A stretch of 41,999 bases of DNA from contig WOVA01000020.1 in the NCBI GenBank assembly GCA_009773155.1, forward strand, positions 1 through 41,999, written 5' to 3'. The notes beneath the pieces were generated by a model. It made no database searches. It had not been told where the DNA came from and worked only from the letters and a program-made list of their open reading frames with translations. This DNA is from Elusimicrobiota bacterium (GTDB taxonomy: Bacteria > Elusimicrobiota > Elusimicrobia > Elusimicrobiales > UBA9959). Positions 33,095-41,999 of the stretch are shown here, piece by piece. The translations under genes were made by a program, and so were the position numbers. Each line of letters opens with the position of its first letter. The first letter of the stretch is position 1.

Positions 33095-33380
33095 GACCGC
33101 CGCCTCCGCGGCGCTGCTGGGCGCGCTGTGCGGGGCCTTCAACGGACTGCTGGCCGGGGCGGTCATGCGCCGCGCCGTGGCCGCGTCTCAGCCCGTTTTC
33201 TTCGCCGCCTTCGTCGCCGGTTTCTTCTACCGTCTGCTCTTCCTGCTGGGCTCTTTGTGGCTTCTGCGCAATGAAAAATATATAATTATCGTCGCTTTCG
33301 CGGCCGCGCTGATAGCGGCGCAGCTGATTTTAGAGGTCGTTCTGGTTCCCAGAGGTCCATGGACGTCAAAGAGATCCTAG
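33081..33380 (+). CDS. AtpI-like membrane protein
   Basis: A 99-residue protein with three hydrophobic helices (about 5-28, 37-62, 68-90), starting at a GTG preceded by GGAGGT inside the end of atpZ. Position between atpZ and atpB and its size match AtpI, which aids c-ring assembly; typical AtpI has four helices and some 110-130 residues, so the match is positional more than by sequence. It overlaps atpB by 22 bp, implying tightly coupled translation. Confidence 0.65.
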   Translation: MLPPETAASAALLGALCGAFNGLLAGAVMRRAVAASQPVFFAAFVAGFFYRLLFLLGSLWLLRNEKYIIIVAFAAALIAAQLILEVVLVPRGPWTSKRS

Positions 33381-34123
33381 AGCATCACATCATAGACCAG
33401 GTCTGGTCCGTCGTGCCCGCCGGGCCGGTGGACCTCCCCCTGTCCAAGCATTTCCTGATGATAGTCCTGGTCGGTACCCTGCTCGGCGCCGGCCTGCCGC
33501 TGCTGCGCCGCAGCCGCTCGGCCGCGCTGGCGCCGTTCCGCTCCATGCTGGAGGCCGCCGTCCTGTTCATCCGCGACGAGGTCGTCATAATGAACATGGG
33601 AAAGCGGGGAGCGCGCTACACCGGCTATTTCTGCACGCTCTTCTTCTTCATCCTCGGGCTGAACCTGGCGGGCATGGTGCCTTTCGGCTCCACCGCCACC
33701 GGCAACCTGGCCGTCACCGGCGGCTTCGCCCTCTGCACCTTCCTGCTGGTCAACCTGGCCGGCATGCGCGAGCAGGGCGTGGTCAGGTACATTTCCCACC
33801 TGGTGCCGGCCGGCGTGCCCGTCTGGCTCTACCCGCTGCTCTTCCCGATAGAAGTGCTGGGCCTGGTCACCAAGTCCTTCGCGCTCTGCATCCGTCTCTT
33901 CGCCAATATGATAGCCGGGCACATCGTGATCCTGTCGTTCATCGGCATGATCTTCATCTTCGGCGCGATCAACCCCTGGCTTGGCGTGGGCGTGACGGCC
34001 CCGGTGGCCGTCACGCTGGTCATTTTCGTCTCGCTCCTGGAGATCTTCGTGGCCTTCCTGCAGGCGTACATCTTCACCTTCCTGACGGCCATATTCACGG
34101 GCGCGGCGATGCACCCGCATTAA
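33359..34123 (+). CDS. atpB: ATP synthase subunit a
   Basis: Membrane subunit of Fo that forms the two ion half-channels next to the c-ring. 254 residues, about six helices; the essential arginine is Arg179 in FALCIRLFANMIAGH, and the final helical hairpin QAYIFTFLTAIFTGAA closes the channel side. N-terminal HHIIDQVW is typical of one bacterial branch. AGAGGT lies before the ATG. Sequence around the channel gives no clear sign of sodium specificity. Confidence 0.96.
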   Translation: MDVKEILEHHIIDQVWSVVPAGPVDLPLSKHFLMIVLVGTLLGAGLPLLRRSRSAALAPFRSMLEAAVLFIRDEVVIMNMGKRGARYTGYFCTLFFFILGLNLAGMVPFGSTATGNLAVTGGFALCTFLLVNLAGMREQGVVRYISHLVPAGVPVWLYPLLFPIEVLGLVTKSFALCIRLFANMIAGHIVILSFIGMIFIFGAINPWLGVGVTAPVAVTLVIFVSLLEIFVAFLQAYIFTFLTAIFTGAAMHPH

Positions 34124-34158
34124 GGTTTTAAGCGGATATTGATACGGAGGTAGCTTAC

Positions 34159-34458
34159 ATGAACGACATGCTGTTCCTTGGACTCGGTTACATAGGCGGC
34201 GGGCTCGGAGCGGGCCTGACCATCATCGGCGCCGCGGCGGGTATAGGCCGGCTCGCGGCCAGCGCGATGGAAGGCACGGCGCGGCAGCCCGAGGCGGGCG
34301 GCCAACTGAGGACCTCGATGATCATCGCCGCGGCGCTGATAGAAGGTATAGCCTTCTTCGCCCTGGTCATCTGTCTTTTCGCGGTGCTCAACTTCGGCAT
34401 GCCGAAGGCGCCCATTTCGGACGCCGCGGCCCCGGTCCAGACCGAAGCGCGTAAGTAA
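34159..34458 (+). CDS. atpE: ATP synthase subunit c
   Basis: Ring-forming Fo subunit, 99 residues in two helices around the polar loop ARQPE (41-45). The ion-carrying residue is Glu62 in AALIEGIAFFAL. The residues after it are Gly-Ile-Ala, not the Ser-Thr pair seen in sodium-binding rings, so proton coupling is more likely. A C-terminal extension of about 20 residues (PKAPISDAAAPVQTEARK) is longer than usual. GGAGG precedes the ATG by 10 bases. Confidence 0.96.
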   Translation: MNDMLFLGLGYIGGGLGAGLTIIGAAAGIGRLAASAMEGTARQPEAGGQLRTSMIIAAALIEGIAFFALVICLFAVLNFGMPKAPISDAAAPVQTEARK

Positions 34459-34512
34459 ACTTGCAAACGACGGCGCCGGGCGCAGCGCGCCCCGCGCCGA
34501 CAGGAGTCGGAC

Positions 34513-35013
34513 ATGGAAGCTCTGATAAGGCCGGATTTCGGCCTGACTTTCTGGACGCTGCTCATCTTCGGGCTGCTGGTGCTGCTGCTTTCAAAAACGG
34601 TCTGGCGGCCGGTGCTGCAGGCCGCCGAGCAGCGCGAGAAGGGCCTGCGGGACGAGCGCGAGGCCGCCGGGAAGGCGCGCGCCGACGCCGAGCGGGCCTC
34701 CCGGGAGATAGAGGAGCGCCTCGCCGGCATAAAGGCCGAGATGCAGGCCCGGATGCGCGAGGCCTCCGAAGAGGGGGAGCGCGCCAAAGCCAGGCTGCTC
34801 GACGACGCCCGCAAGGGCGTGGCGGCCATGCTCGAGAGCGCGGCCCGCGACCTGCAGACCGAGCGAGAGAAGCTCTCCGCCGAGCTGCGCAATAGCTTCG
34901 CCGAGTTCTCGCTGCTGTCGGCCGAGCGGGTGCTGTCCCGCTCGGTGGACCGGAAGCTCAACGAGGAAATAGTGACAAAAGCCATAAAGGAGTTCGAGGC
35001 CGGGAAGGCCTGA
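34513..35013 (+). CDS. atpF: ATP synthase subunit b
   Basis: Peripheral stalk subunit: one N-terminal membrane helix (about 8-28, LTFWTLLIFGLLVLLLSKTV) followed by a long, highly charged right-handed coiled coil to the end (166 residues). AGGAG stands 8 bases before the ATG. Only one b-type gene is present, so a b2 homodimer is expected. It lies 55 bp after atpE, where a Shine-Dalgarno is the only feature. Confidence 0.95.
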   Translation: MEALIRPDFGLTFWTLLIFGLLVLLLSKTVWRPVLQAAEQREKGLRDEREAAGKARADAERASREIEERLAGIKAEMQARMREASEEGERAKARLLDDARKGVAAMLESAARDLQTEREKLSAELRNSFAEFSLLSAERVLSRSVDRKLNEEIVTKAIKEFEAGKA

Positions 35014-35018
35014 ACGGG

Positions 35019-35588
35019 ATGAACGCCTCCGACAGGACTCTCGCCGGGCGCTACGCCGCCGCCTACATGCCCTCTCCTTGTACGGGGACACCATGCGGCA
35101 TGGTGTCCCCCGCCGATGCGGCGGACGAGGCCGCGCGGCGCCTGGAGGCGCTGCGGCGGCTGGAGAAGGACGCGGCGCCGGCGCTGCCGCTGCTCCTGCG
35201 GCCGCTGGTACCGGCGCGGCTCAAGCTCGAGCTCCTGGCCAAAATCTGCCCCGGCGCGGAGCTCTCCCGCGCGCTGGCGCTGGCCTCCCTGCTGGTCAGG
35301 ACGGGCAGGCTGGGCCTGCTGGAGGAGATAACGGCCCGGTGCGAGCGGCTCGCCGACGAGGCGGCCGGCGTGCTGCGCGCCGAAGTGACCTCGCGCTACC
35401 CGCTCTCCGACGCGGAGCGCGCGGGGCTGGAGAAGGCTCTCTCCGGTTTTTCCGGGCGGAGGGTCGCGGTTTCCGGGAAAATTTCCGAAAAAGTGCTCGG
35501 CGGCTTCGAAGCCGGTTTCGGCGGCTTCCTGCTGGACGCCACGCTGCTCGGCAGGCTGGCGCGGCTCAGGAAGAAAATCACCACATAG
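35019..35588 (+). CDS. atpH: ATP synthase subunit delta with palindrome-encoded insert
   Basis: Connects the peripheral stalk to the top of F1. 189 residues, five bases after atpF. The N-terminal helix (LAGRYAAAYM, 8-17) should lead directly into the second helix (ADAADEAARRLEALRRLEKD), but is separated from it by PSPCTGTPCGMVSP (about 18-31), encoded by a perfect 27-bp palindrome plus flanks. The C-terminal domain (VTSRYPLSDAERAGLEKAL... KISEKVLGGFEAGFGGFLLD) is normal. The insert adds two cysteines to a protein that otherwise is expected to bind the N-termini of alpha subunits, so it should disturb or lengthen a loop; function is probably kept because the rest is intact. Confidence 0.93.
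   Translation: MNASDRTLAGRYAAAYMPSPCTGTPCGMVSPADAADEAARRLEALRRLEKDAAPALPLLLRPLVPARLKLELLAKICPGAELSRALALASLLVRTGRLGLLEEITARCERLADEAAGVLRAEVTSRYPLSDAERAGLEKALSGFSGRRVAVSGKISEKVLGGFEAGFGGFLLDATLLGRLARLRKKITT
35084..35110. repeat. 27-bp perfect palindrome inside atpH
   Basis: GGGGACACCATGC, central G, GCATGGTGTCCCC. A second copy, with C in the centre, is at 40893-40919; both are preceded by TAC. In atpH it is read in frame. Confidence 0.92.
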
Positions 35589-35597
35589 GCGGTACGC

Positions 35598-37121
35598 ATG
35601 ATAAGGCCTGAAGAGATAACAGACATAATCAGGGGCAAGATAGAGAAGTTCGTGCCCGACTCCGAGCTGTCCGAGCTGGGACAGGTGCTGCAGGTCGGCG
35701 ACGGCATCGCGCGCGTCTACGGCCTCTCCGGCGCGGTCATCAACGAGCTCGTCGAGTTCGAGGGCGGCGTGTCCGGTATGGTGCTCAACGTCGAGCGCGA
35801 GAACGTCGGCTGCGTCGTGATGGGCAGCGACACCCTGATCCGCGAGGGCGACCGCGTCAAGCGCACCGGCCGCGTGCTGGAAGTGCCGGTCGGCGACGCC
35901 ATGATCGGCCGCGTGGTGGACCCGCTGGGCAATCCGCTCGACGGCAAGGGCCCGATTGCCGCGACTAAGCGCCGCCCGGTGGAGATCATCGCCCCCGGCG
36001 TGGTGGCGCGCCAGCCCGTGCGCGAGCCACTCTCGACCGGCATCAAGGCCATAGACGCCATGGTGCCGATCGGGCGGGGACAGCGCGAGCTCATCATCGG
36101 CGACCGCCAGACCGGCAAGACCGCCATCGCCATCGACGCCATCATCAACCAGCGCAACGAGCCGAAGGCGACCCGCCCCATCTGCATCTACGTGGCGATA
36201 GGCCAGAAGGAATCCACGGTCGCGCGCGTGGCCAAGACGCTGGAGGAGAACGGCGCGATGGAGTATTCCATCATCGTGACCGCCGGCGCGGCTAAACCCG
36301 CCTCGCTGCTTTACCTGGCGCCGTACTCCGGCTGCGCTATAGGCGAGGAGTTCATGTGGGCCGGCCGCCACGTGCTGATCATCTACGACGACCTTTCCAA
36401 GCACGCCCAGGCCTACCGCCAGATGTCGCTGCTGCTGCGGCGCCCGCCGGGCCGCGAGGCCTATCCGGGCGACGTGTTCTACCTGCACTCGCGCCTGCTC
36501 GAGCGCGCCTGCAAGCTCTCCGGCAAGAACGGGGGAGGCTCGCTGACCGCTCTCCCGGTGATCGAGACCCAGGCCAACGACGTGACGGCCTATATCCCCA
36601 CCAACGTCATCTCCATCACCGACGGGCAGATCTACCTGGAGTCCAATCTCTTCCACTCCGGCATACGCCCCGCCGTCAACGTGGGCGTCTCCGTGTCGCG
36701 CGTCGGCGGCGCGGCGCAGTCCAGGGGCATGCGCCAGGTGGCCGGCCGCCTGCGCCTGGACCTGGCCCAGTATAACGAGCTGGCGGCCTTCGCGCAGTTC
36801 GGCTCGGACCTGGACAAGGCCAGCCTGGACCAGCTCAAGCGCGGCCAGCGCATGGTGGAACTGCTCAAGCAGGACCAGTACCGGCCGATGGCCACGGAGG
36901 AGCAGATAGCCGTGCTTTTCGCCGGCGTGCGCGGCCACCTCGACGACATAGAGGTCCCGCACGTGCGCAAGTTCGAGGCGGGCCTGATCGCCCGCATAAA
37001 GGATAAGTACCCCAAGCTCCTGTCCGACATAGCGGAGAAAAAGGAGCTGGACGCGGATCTCGAGGCGCGCCTGGTGTCGGTAATAGGCGAATTCAAGAAG
37101 GAGTTCCTTTCCAGGAACTGA
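35598..37121 (+). CDS. atpA: ATP synthase subunit alpha
   Basis: Non-catalytic nucleotide-binding F1 subunit, 507 residues. P-loop GDRQTGKTA at 168-176, the N-terminal beta barrel domain with [11 protein letters not shown] (33-42), and the C-terminal [17 protein letters not shown] region are regular. ATG follows GGTACGC with weak Shine-Dalgarno. It is followed not by atpG but by an epimerase-like gene after 10 bp. Confidence 0.97.
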   Translation: MIRPEEITDIIRGKIEKFVPDSELSELGQVLQVGDGIARVYGLSGAVINELVEFEGGVSGMVLNVERENVGCVVMGSDTLIREGDRVKRTGRVLEVPVGDAMIGRVVDPLGNPLDGKGPIAATKRRPVEIIAPGVVARQPVREPLSTGIKAIDAMVPIGRGQRELIIGDRQTGKTAIAIDAIINQRNEPKATRPICIYVAIGQKESTVARVAKTLEENGAMEYSIIVTAGAAKPASLLYLAPYSGCAIGEEFMWAGRHVLIIYDDLSKHAQAYRQMSLLLRRPPGREAYPGDVFYLHSRLLERACKLSGKNGGGSLTALPVIETQANDVTAYIPTNVISITDGQIYLESNLFHSGIRPAVNVGVSVSRVGGAAQSRGMRQVAGRLRLDLAQYNELAAFAQFGSDLDKASLDQLKRGQRMVELLKQDQYRPMATEEQIAVLFAGVRGHLDDIEVPHVRKFEAGLIARIKDKYPKLLSDIAEKKELDADLEARLVSVIGEFKKEFLSRN

Positions 37122-37131
37122 GGACTGATAT

Positions 37132-38052
37132 ATGAGATACCTGGTAACCGGCGGCGCCGGCTTCATCGGCTCCAATCTCGCTTTCGCGCTGGAAGAAGAG
37201 CGCAAGGCCAAAGTGGCGGTGCTGGACAATTTTTCGTCCGGCGATTTCAGGACCCTCTCCGGCTTCGGCGGCGACGTGGTCTCCGACGACATCCTCTCCA
37301 GCGGCTGGTTCGAGCGCGTAGGCCCGGTGGACGCGGTCTTCCACCAGGCGGCCATCGTGGACACCACCGAGGCCGACCAGCGCAGGATGATGGCCGCCAA
37401 CGTGGACGGCTTTCGCAATGTGCTGGAATACGCGCTGAAATACGGCGTGAAGCGCGTGGTCTACGCCTCCTCCGCGGCGGTGTACGGCAATTCCGAATGT
37501 CCGATGCTCGAGACGCAGACGCCCACGCCCGAGAACGTCTACGGCTTCTCCAAGGCGATCATGGACAACGTGGCCCGGGAATTCGCCGGGGAGCATAAGG
37601 ATATGACGCTGGTTGGGCTGCGCTATTTCAACGTCTACGGCCCGCGCGAATATTACAAGGGCAAGATGGCCAGCATGATCTTCCAGCTCTACAGCCAGAT
37701 GAAGGCGGGCAAGCGGCCGCGCGTCTTCAAGTACGGCGAGCAGATGCGCGACTTCGTCTATGTAAAGGACCTGGTGCGCGCCAACTTCAACGCCCTCGAC
37801 GCGGAGCGGTCCTGCGTCTGCAACGCGGCCACCGGCCGGCCGGAGAACTTCAACGCCGTCATAGACGCGCTGAACAAGGCCATGGCCACGGACCTGGCGC
37901 CGGAATATTTCGACAACCCTTACGGCTTCTACCAGAACAAGACGCAGGCCGACCTGCGGCAGGCCAAGGCGCTGCTCAATTACAGGCCCGAATGGAGCCT
38001 GGCCGACGGCATAGCCGACTACGTGAAGATACTGGAGAAGGGCTGGCAATAA
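37132..38052 (+). CDS. NAD(P)-dependent epimerase, ADP-heptose 6-epimerase-like (HldD/RfaD type)
   Basis: A 306-residue short-chain extended dehydrogenase. Nucleotide-binding GGAGFIG at 7-13, catalytic Tyr137/Lys141 (YGFSK) and RYFNVYGPREYYKGKMAS (164-181), followed by RDFVYVKDL (206-214), are close to ADP-L-glycero-D-manno-heptose 6-epimerase, which makes the heptose precursor of lipopolysaccharide core; UDP-sugar epimerases lack the KGKMAS part. It lies between atpA and atpG, 10 bp after one and 13 bp before the other, transcribed with them. No ATP synthase role is known for this family. If correct it implies an outer membrane with heptose. Confidence 0.88.
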   Translation: MRYLVTGGAGFIGSNLAFALEEERKAKVAVLDNFSSGDFRTLSGFGGDVVSDDILSSGWFERVGPVDAVFHQAAIVDTTEADQRRMMAANVDGFRNVLEYALKYGVKRVVYASSAAVYGNSECPMLETQTPTPENVYGFSKAIMDNVAREFAGEHKDMTLVGLRYFNVYGPREYYKGKMASMIFQLYSQMKAGKRPRVFKYGEQMRDFVYVKDLVRANFNALDAERSCVCNAATGRPENFNAVIDALNKAMATDLAPEYFDNPYGFYQNKTQADLRQAKALLNYRPEWSLADGIADYVKILEKGWQ

Positions 38053-38065
38053 GGACGGACCGGAC

Positions 38066-40403
<2,338 letters not shown>

Positions 40404-40422
40404 GCCCCGGCCCCGCAACGTT

Positions 40423-40857
40423 ATGACCAAGAAGAAACGCCTGCTCATGGACATCGTCACGCCGGAGAAGCCCTTCCTGCAGGACAGGGAAGTGGACTTC
40501 GTCGTGCTGCCCGCCGAGAAGGGGGAAATGGGCGTGCTGCCCGGCCACGCGCCTTTCGCCGTGCAGCTGCGGCCCGGCGTGCTGCGCTACCGGGAGGGCT
40601 CCGTGGAGGAGACCTTCGCGGTGATGGGCGGTTTCGCCGAGATCTACAAGGACAAGGTGTCGGTGTTCGCGGAGTCGGCGGAGCTGGCGCGAGAAGTGGA
40701 CGAGGAACGCGCGCGGCAGGAGTACGCCAGCGCCAAGGCCGCGCTGTCGGCGCACGCGCCGGACATGGACATGGAGTCCGCGCAGGCGTCGCTGAAAAAG
40801 GCCGCCGTGAGGCTGAAAGTAGCCGAACTGCGCCGCAAGCGTCCCGGACAGAAATAG
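40423..40857 (+). CDS. atpC: ATP synthase subunit epsilon
   Basis: Small regulatory stalk subunit of 144 residues: N-terminal beta sandwich (LLMDIVTPEKPFLQDREVDFVVLPAEKGEMGVLPGHAPF, with the GEMGVLPGHAP turn) and a C-terminal helical hairpin (EVDEERARQEYASAKAAL... LKKAAVRLKVAELRRK) that can insert in F1 to inhibit ATP hydrolysis. It is the last gene of the operon, followed by a palindromic hairpin. Confidence 0.95.
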   Translation: MTKKKRLLMDIVTPEKPFLQDREVDFVVLPAEKGEMGVLPGHAPFAVQLRPGVLRYREGSVEETFAVMGGFAEIYKDKVSVFAESAELAREVDEERARQEYASAKAALSAHAPDMDMESAQASLKKAAVRLKVAELRRKRPGQK

Positions 40858-40892
40858 TCTTTTCTCCGACGGTAAAACTAAAAATTATTTAC

Positions 40893-40919
40893 GGGGACAC
40901 CATGCCGCATGGTGTCCCC
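40893..40919. repeat. 27-bp perfect palindrome after atpC
   Basis: GGGGACACCATGC, central C, GCATGGTGTCCCC, the same family as in atpH. It lies between the convergent atpC and methyltransferase genes and, being followed by GGTCTTTCTATTT on the plus strand, may also act as the transcription stop. Confidence 0.92.
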
Positions 40920-40926
40920 GGTCTTT

Positions 40927-41628
40927 CTATTTAACGGCGATGTGGACGGCGACGGCGCCGGGGAAGAGGCGCTCGTAGCGGGCGCGGGCGAAGCCGGCGG
41001 AGAGGAGTTCGCCGGTCATGGCGTCCGCGTCCATGAAGGTGAGGACGCTGGAGCCGAGGTAGCGGTAGGCCGCGCGCGAATCCCGAGGCAGCAGCGCCGC
41101 GGCGAGGGAGAGCATGGTCCGCACGTAGAGGCGGAAGAAGGGTCGCACGAAGGCGGAGGGGGGGACGCTGCTCTCCACCTGGAGGAAAGTCCCGCCGGGG
41201 CGCAGCACCCGCAGGAACTCTCGCAGGCAGGCCGCCAGTCCCTCCGGCGAGGAGGCCAGGTTGCGGGTGGCGAACGAGACGGTGACGAGGTCGAAGCTGC
41301 CGTCGGGGAAAGGCAGGGCGGAGGCCGGCGCCCCGAAGAACGGCAGCCCCGGCAGGCGCGCTCTTGCGCGGGACAGCATCGCCGCGTTGAAGTCCGCGCC
41401 GGCGACCGCGGAGCCCGCCGGCAGCCGCCTGGACAGCAGCTCCGTCATGTCGCCGGTGCCGCAACAGGCGTCCAGGGCCCGCAGCGGGCGGGCAGCGGGT
41501 ACAAATGACACGGCTTTCCGACGCCATAGCCCGTCGAGGCCCAGCGTCAGAAAGCCGTTAACCAGTTCGTAGCGGCCGGCTATCGCGTCGTAAAAACGCT
41601 CTATCGCGCCGCGTTCCCTTTCCGGCAT
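40927..41628 (-). CDS. ubiE: UbiE/MenG-type quinone methyltransferase
   Basis: A 233-residue SAM-dependent methyltransferase. The UbiE/COQ5 start FYDAIAGRYELVNGFLTLGLDGLWRR (12-37) and SAM motif I ALDACCGTGD (51-60), then GADFNAAML, FPDGSFDLVTVSFATRNL, and LRVLRPGGTFLQVE follow the family. Members methylate demethylmenaquinone and/or a ubiquinone precursor; menaquinone is more likely in an anaerobic or facultative bacterium, but this cannot be settled here. It supplies the quinone pool used by class 2 PyrD. The gene sits 12 bp downstream of a 58-codon gene and is convergent to atpC. Confidence 0.88.
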   Translation of the reverse strand: MPERERGAIERFYDAIAGRYELVNGFLTLGLDGLWRRKAVSFVPAARPLRALDACCGTGDMTELLSRRLPAGSAVAGADFNAAMLSRARARLPGLPFFGAPASALPFPDGSFDLVTVSFATRNLASSPEGLAACLREFLRVLRPGGTFLQVESSVPPSAFVRPFFRLYVRTMLSLAAALLPRDSRAAYRYLGSSVLTFMDADAMTGELLSAGFARARYERLFPGAVAVHIAVK

Positions 41629-41640
41629 GCGCCGGAGCTA

Positions 41641-41817
41641 TCAGGGCTTCTTTTCGGCGTTGCCGTCGTGTTCTTCGACGAACTTCTTGATCTCTTCGAT
41701 GGCCTCGATGATCATGCGGGCCTTCGAGAGGCCGAAGGAGAAGGGGTACCTGTCGCTCTCGCTGCGCTTGAGGATGATGACCGGCTGTCCCTTGTACTCG
41801 GTTCTTTCGATATGCAT
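41641..41817 (-). CDS. 58-residue conserved-looking small protein
   Basis: A short frame with GGAGGG five bases before its ATG (41815-41817). The product starts MHIERTEYKGQPVIILKRSE, has a strand-strand-helix look: two beta strands (YKGQPVIILKR), a turn SDRYPFSFGL, then a charged amphipathic helix SKARMIIEAIEEIKKFVEEH and a short polar tail. I do not recognise the family. Phase, Shine-Dalgarno sequence, codon use (many GC-ending codons) and the 12-bp link to ubiE make it a likely real gene. A hairpin and AT-rich region precede it. Confidence 0.7.
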   Translation of the reverse strand: MHIERTEYKGQPVIILKRSESDRYPFSFGLSKARMIIEAIEEIKKFVEEHDGNAEKKP

Positions 41818-41830
41818 TAAATTCCCTCCA

Positions 41831-41860
41831 AAGGGCCTACCCGGCCCTTAATATATTATA
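41831..41860 (-). promoter_or_regulatory. Leader hairpin and -10 box of the 58-codon gene
   Basis: On the minus strand a TATAAT (complement of 41855-41860) lies in a very AT-rich stretch and is followed by a perfect 7-bp hairpin AAGGGCC-GGGTA-GGCCCTT (41831-41849) just before the Shine-Dalgarno sequence. No -35 was found. Confidence 0.45.
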
Positions 41861-41901
41861 TTATCATACTATATATAATGATGCAAGCCCCGCGGCGCAA
41901 G

Positions 41902-41999
41902 TGTAGTAATTTTTTTAAAATGTCCGCTTTGCGGCAAATAGAAATGTCCGGTTTAAATGGTAAAAACTCCTTGTTCCAAAAGGACGAGGAGGCACGATG
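41902..41999 (+). mobile_element. Probable left end of an insertion sequence, cut by the window edge
   Basis: TGTAGTAATTTTTTTAAAAT is followed by two direct copies of AAATGTCCGSTTT (41918-41930 and 41942-41954), a spacer, a strong Shine-Dalgarno GGACGAGGAGG and ATG as the last three bases. Repeated AATGTCC motifs ahead of a transposase gene are typical of the ends of some IS481- or IS21-type elements. The gene itself lies outside the window, so the assignment is tentative. Confidence 0.4.

Noticed and set aside
34188-37418. 1076-codon open frame on the minus strand across the ATP synthase genes
   Set aside because: It runs antisense to atpE-atpA, whose products are unmistakable; open antisense frames are expected at this GC content and it lacks any recognisable domain.

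Overview
The window is a GC-rich, densely packed bacterial chromosome segment that is almost entirely core metabolism: 36 protein genes, two tRNAs and several families of short dispersed repeats. Gene content (F-type ATP synthase, quinone-linked dihydroorotate dehydrogenase, UbiE/MenG-type methyltransferase, NifU/NifS Fe-S assembly, Yej-type peptide importer, heptose-epimerase-like enzyme, a bacterial SWIB protein) fits a Gram-negative-type, diderm bacterium with a quinone-based membrane metabolism. Frequent ATA isoleucine codons, GYF-like and SWIB proteins and the style of the repeats remind me of uncultured Elusimicrobiota-like lineages, but this placement is an inference and is not proven by the window.

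Layout. 1-5313 (minus): nitroreductase, a six-helix membrane protein, then pyrC-pyrD-pyrF-pyrE, tightly overlapped; a 264-bp inverted-repeat element sits directly against the pyrC start codon. 5314-11617: a divergent promoter, a small PAS protein, a GYF-like coiled-coil protein (minus), rsmH, an unknown possible nuclease-fold protein, and a minus operon of a secreted five-repeat protein plus mutL; then a small membrane protein whose stop codon lies in a REP-like repeat. 11730-20000 (plus): a Yej-type peptide ABC importer (binding protein, two permeases, two separate ATPases) followed by nifU and nifS. 20001-20396 holds a CAU tRNA, a terminator, and a direct duplication of the tRNA 3' end plus terminator. 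20397-25016: secreted MORN-like protein (minus), a two-gene ABC exporter (plus), Na/Pi cotransporter (minus). 25109-26461: Rrf2 regulator with an obvious operator and a ferredoxin-like partner, then a 53-bp perfect palindrome. 26506-31055: tRNA-Cys, aminotransferase, PEP carboxykinase, SWIB protein, trypsin-like protease. 31086-32807: minus-strand three-receiver GGDEF protein. 32849-40857: the complete ATP synthase operon (atpZ-atpI-atpB-E-F-H-A-[epimerase]-G-D-C), interrupted by a heptose-epimerase-like gene. 40927-41817 (minus): ubiE-like methyltransferase and a 58-codon gene. The window ends in what looks like the left end of an insertion sequence with a start codon at the last three bases.

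The most unusual feature is not a gene cluster but the repeats: at least four families of short GC-rich or palindromic elements, several of which lie inside essential genes without breaking the frame. A 51-bp unit is tandemly duplicated in pyrC; a 102-bp relative lies inside an ABC ATPase gene; a third copy is in a 5' leader; a 27-bp palindrome lies inside atpH and again after atpC. They therefore add peptide segments to conserved enzymes, resembling the palindromic coding inserts known from Rickettsia. A second theme is apparently leaderless genes, with a -10-like box six or seven bases before the start codon.
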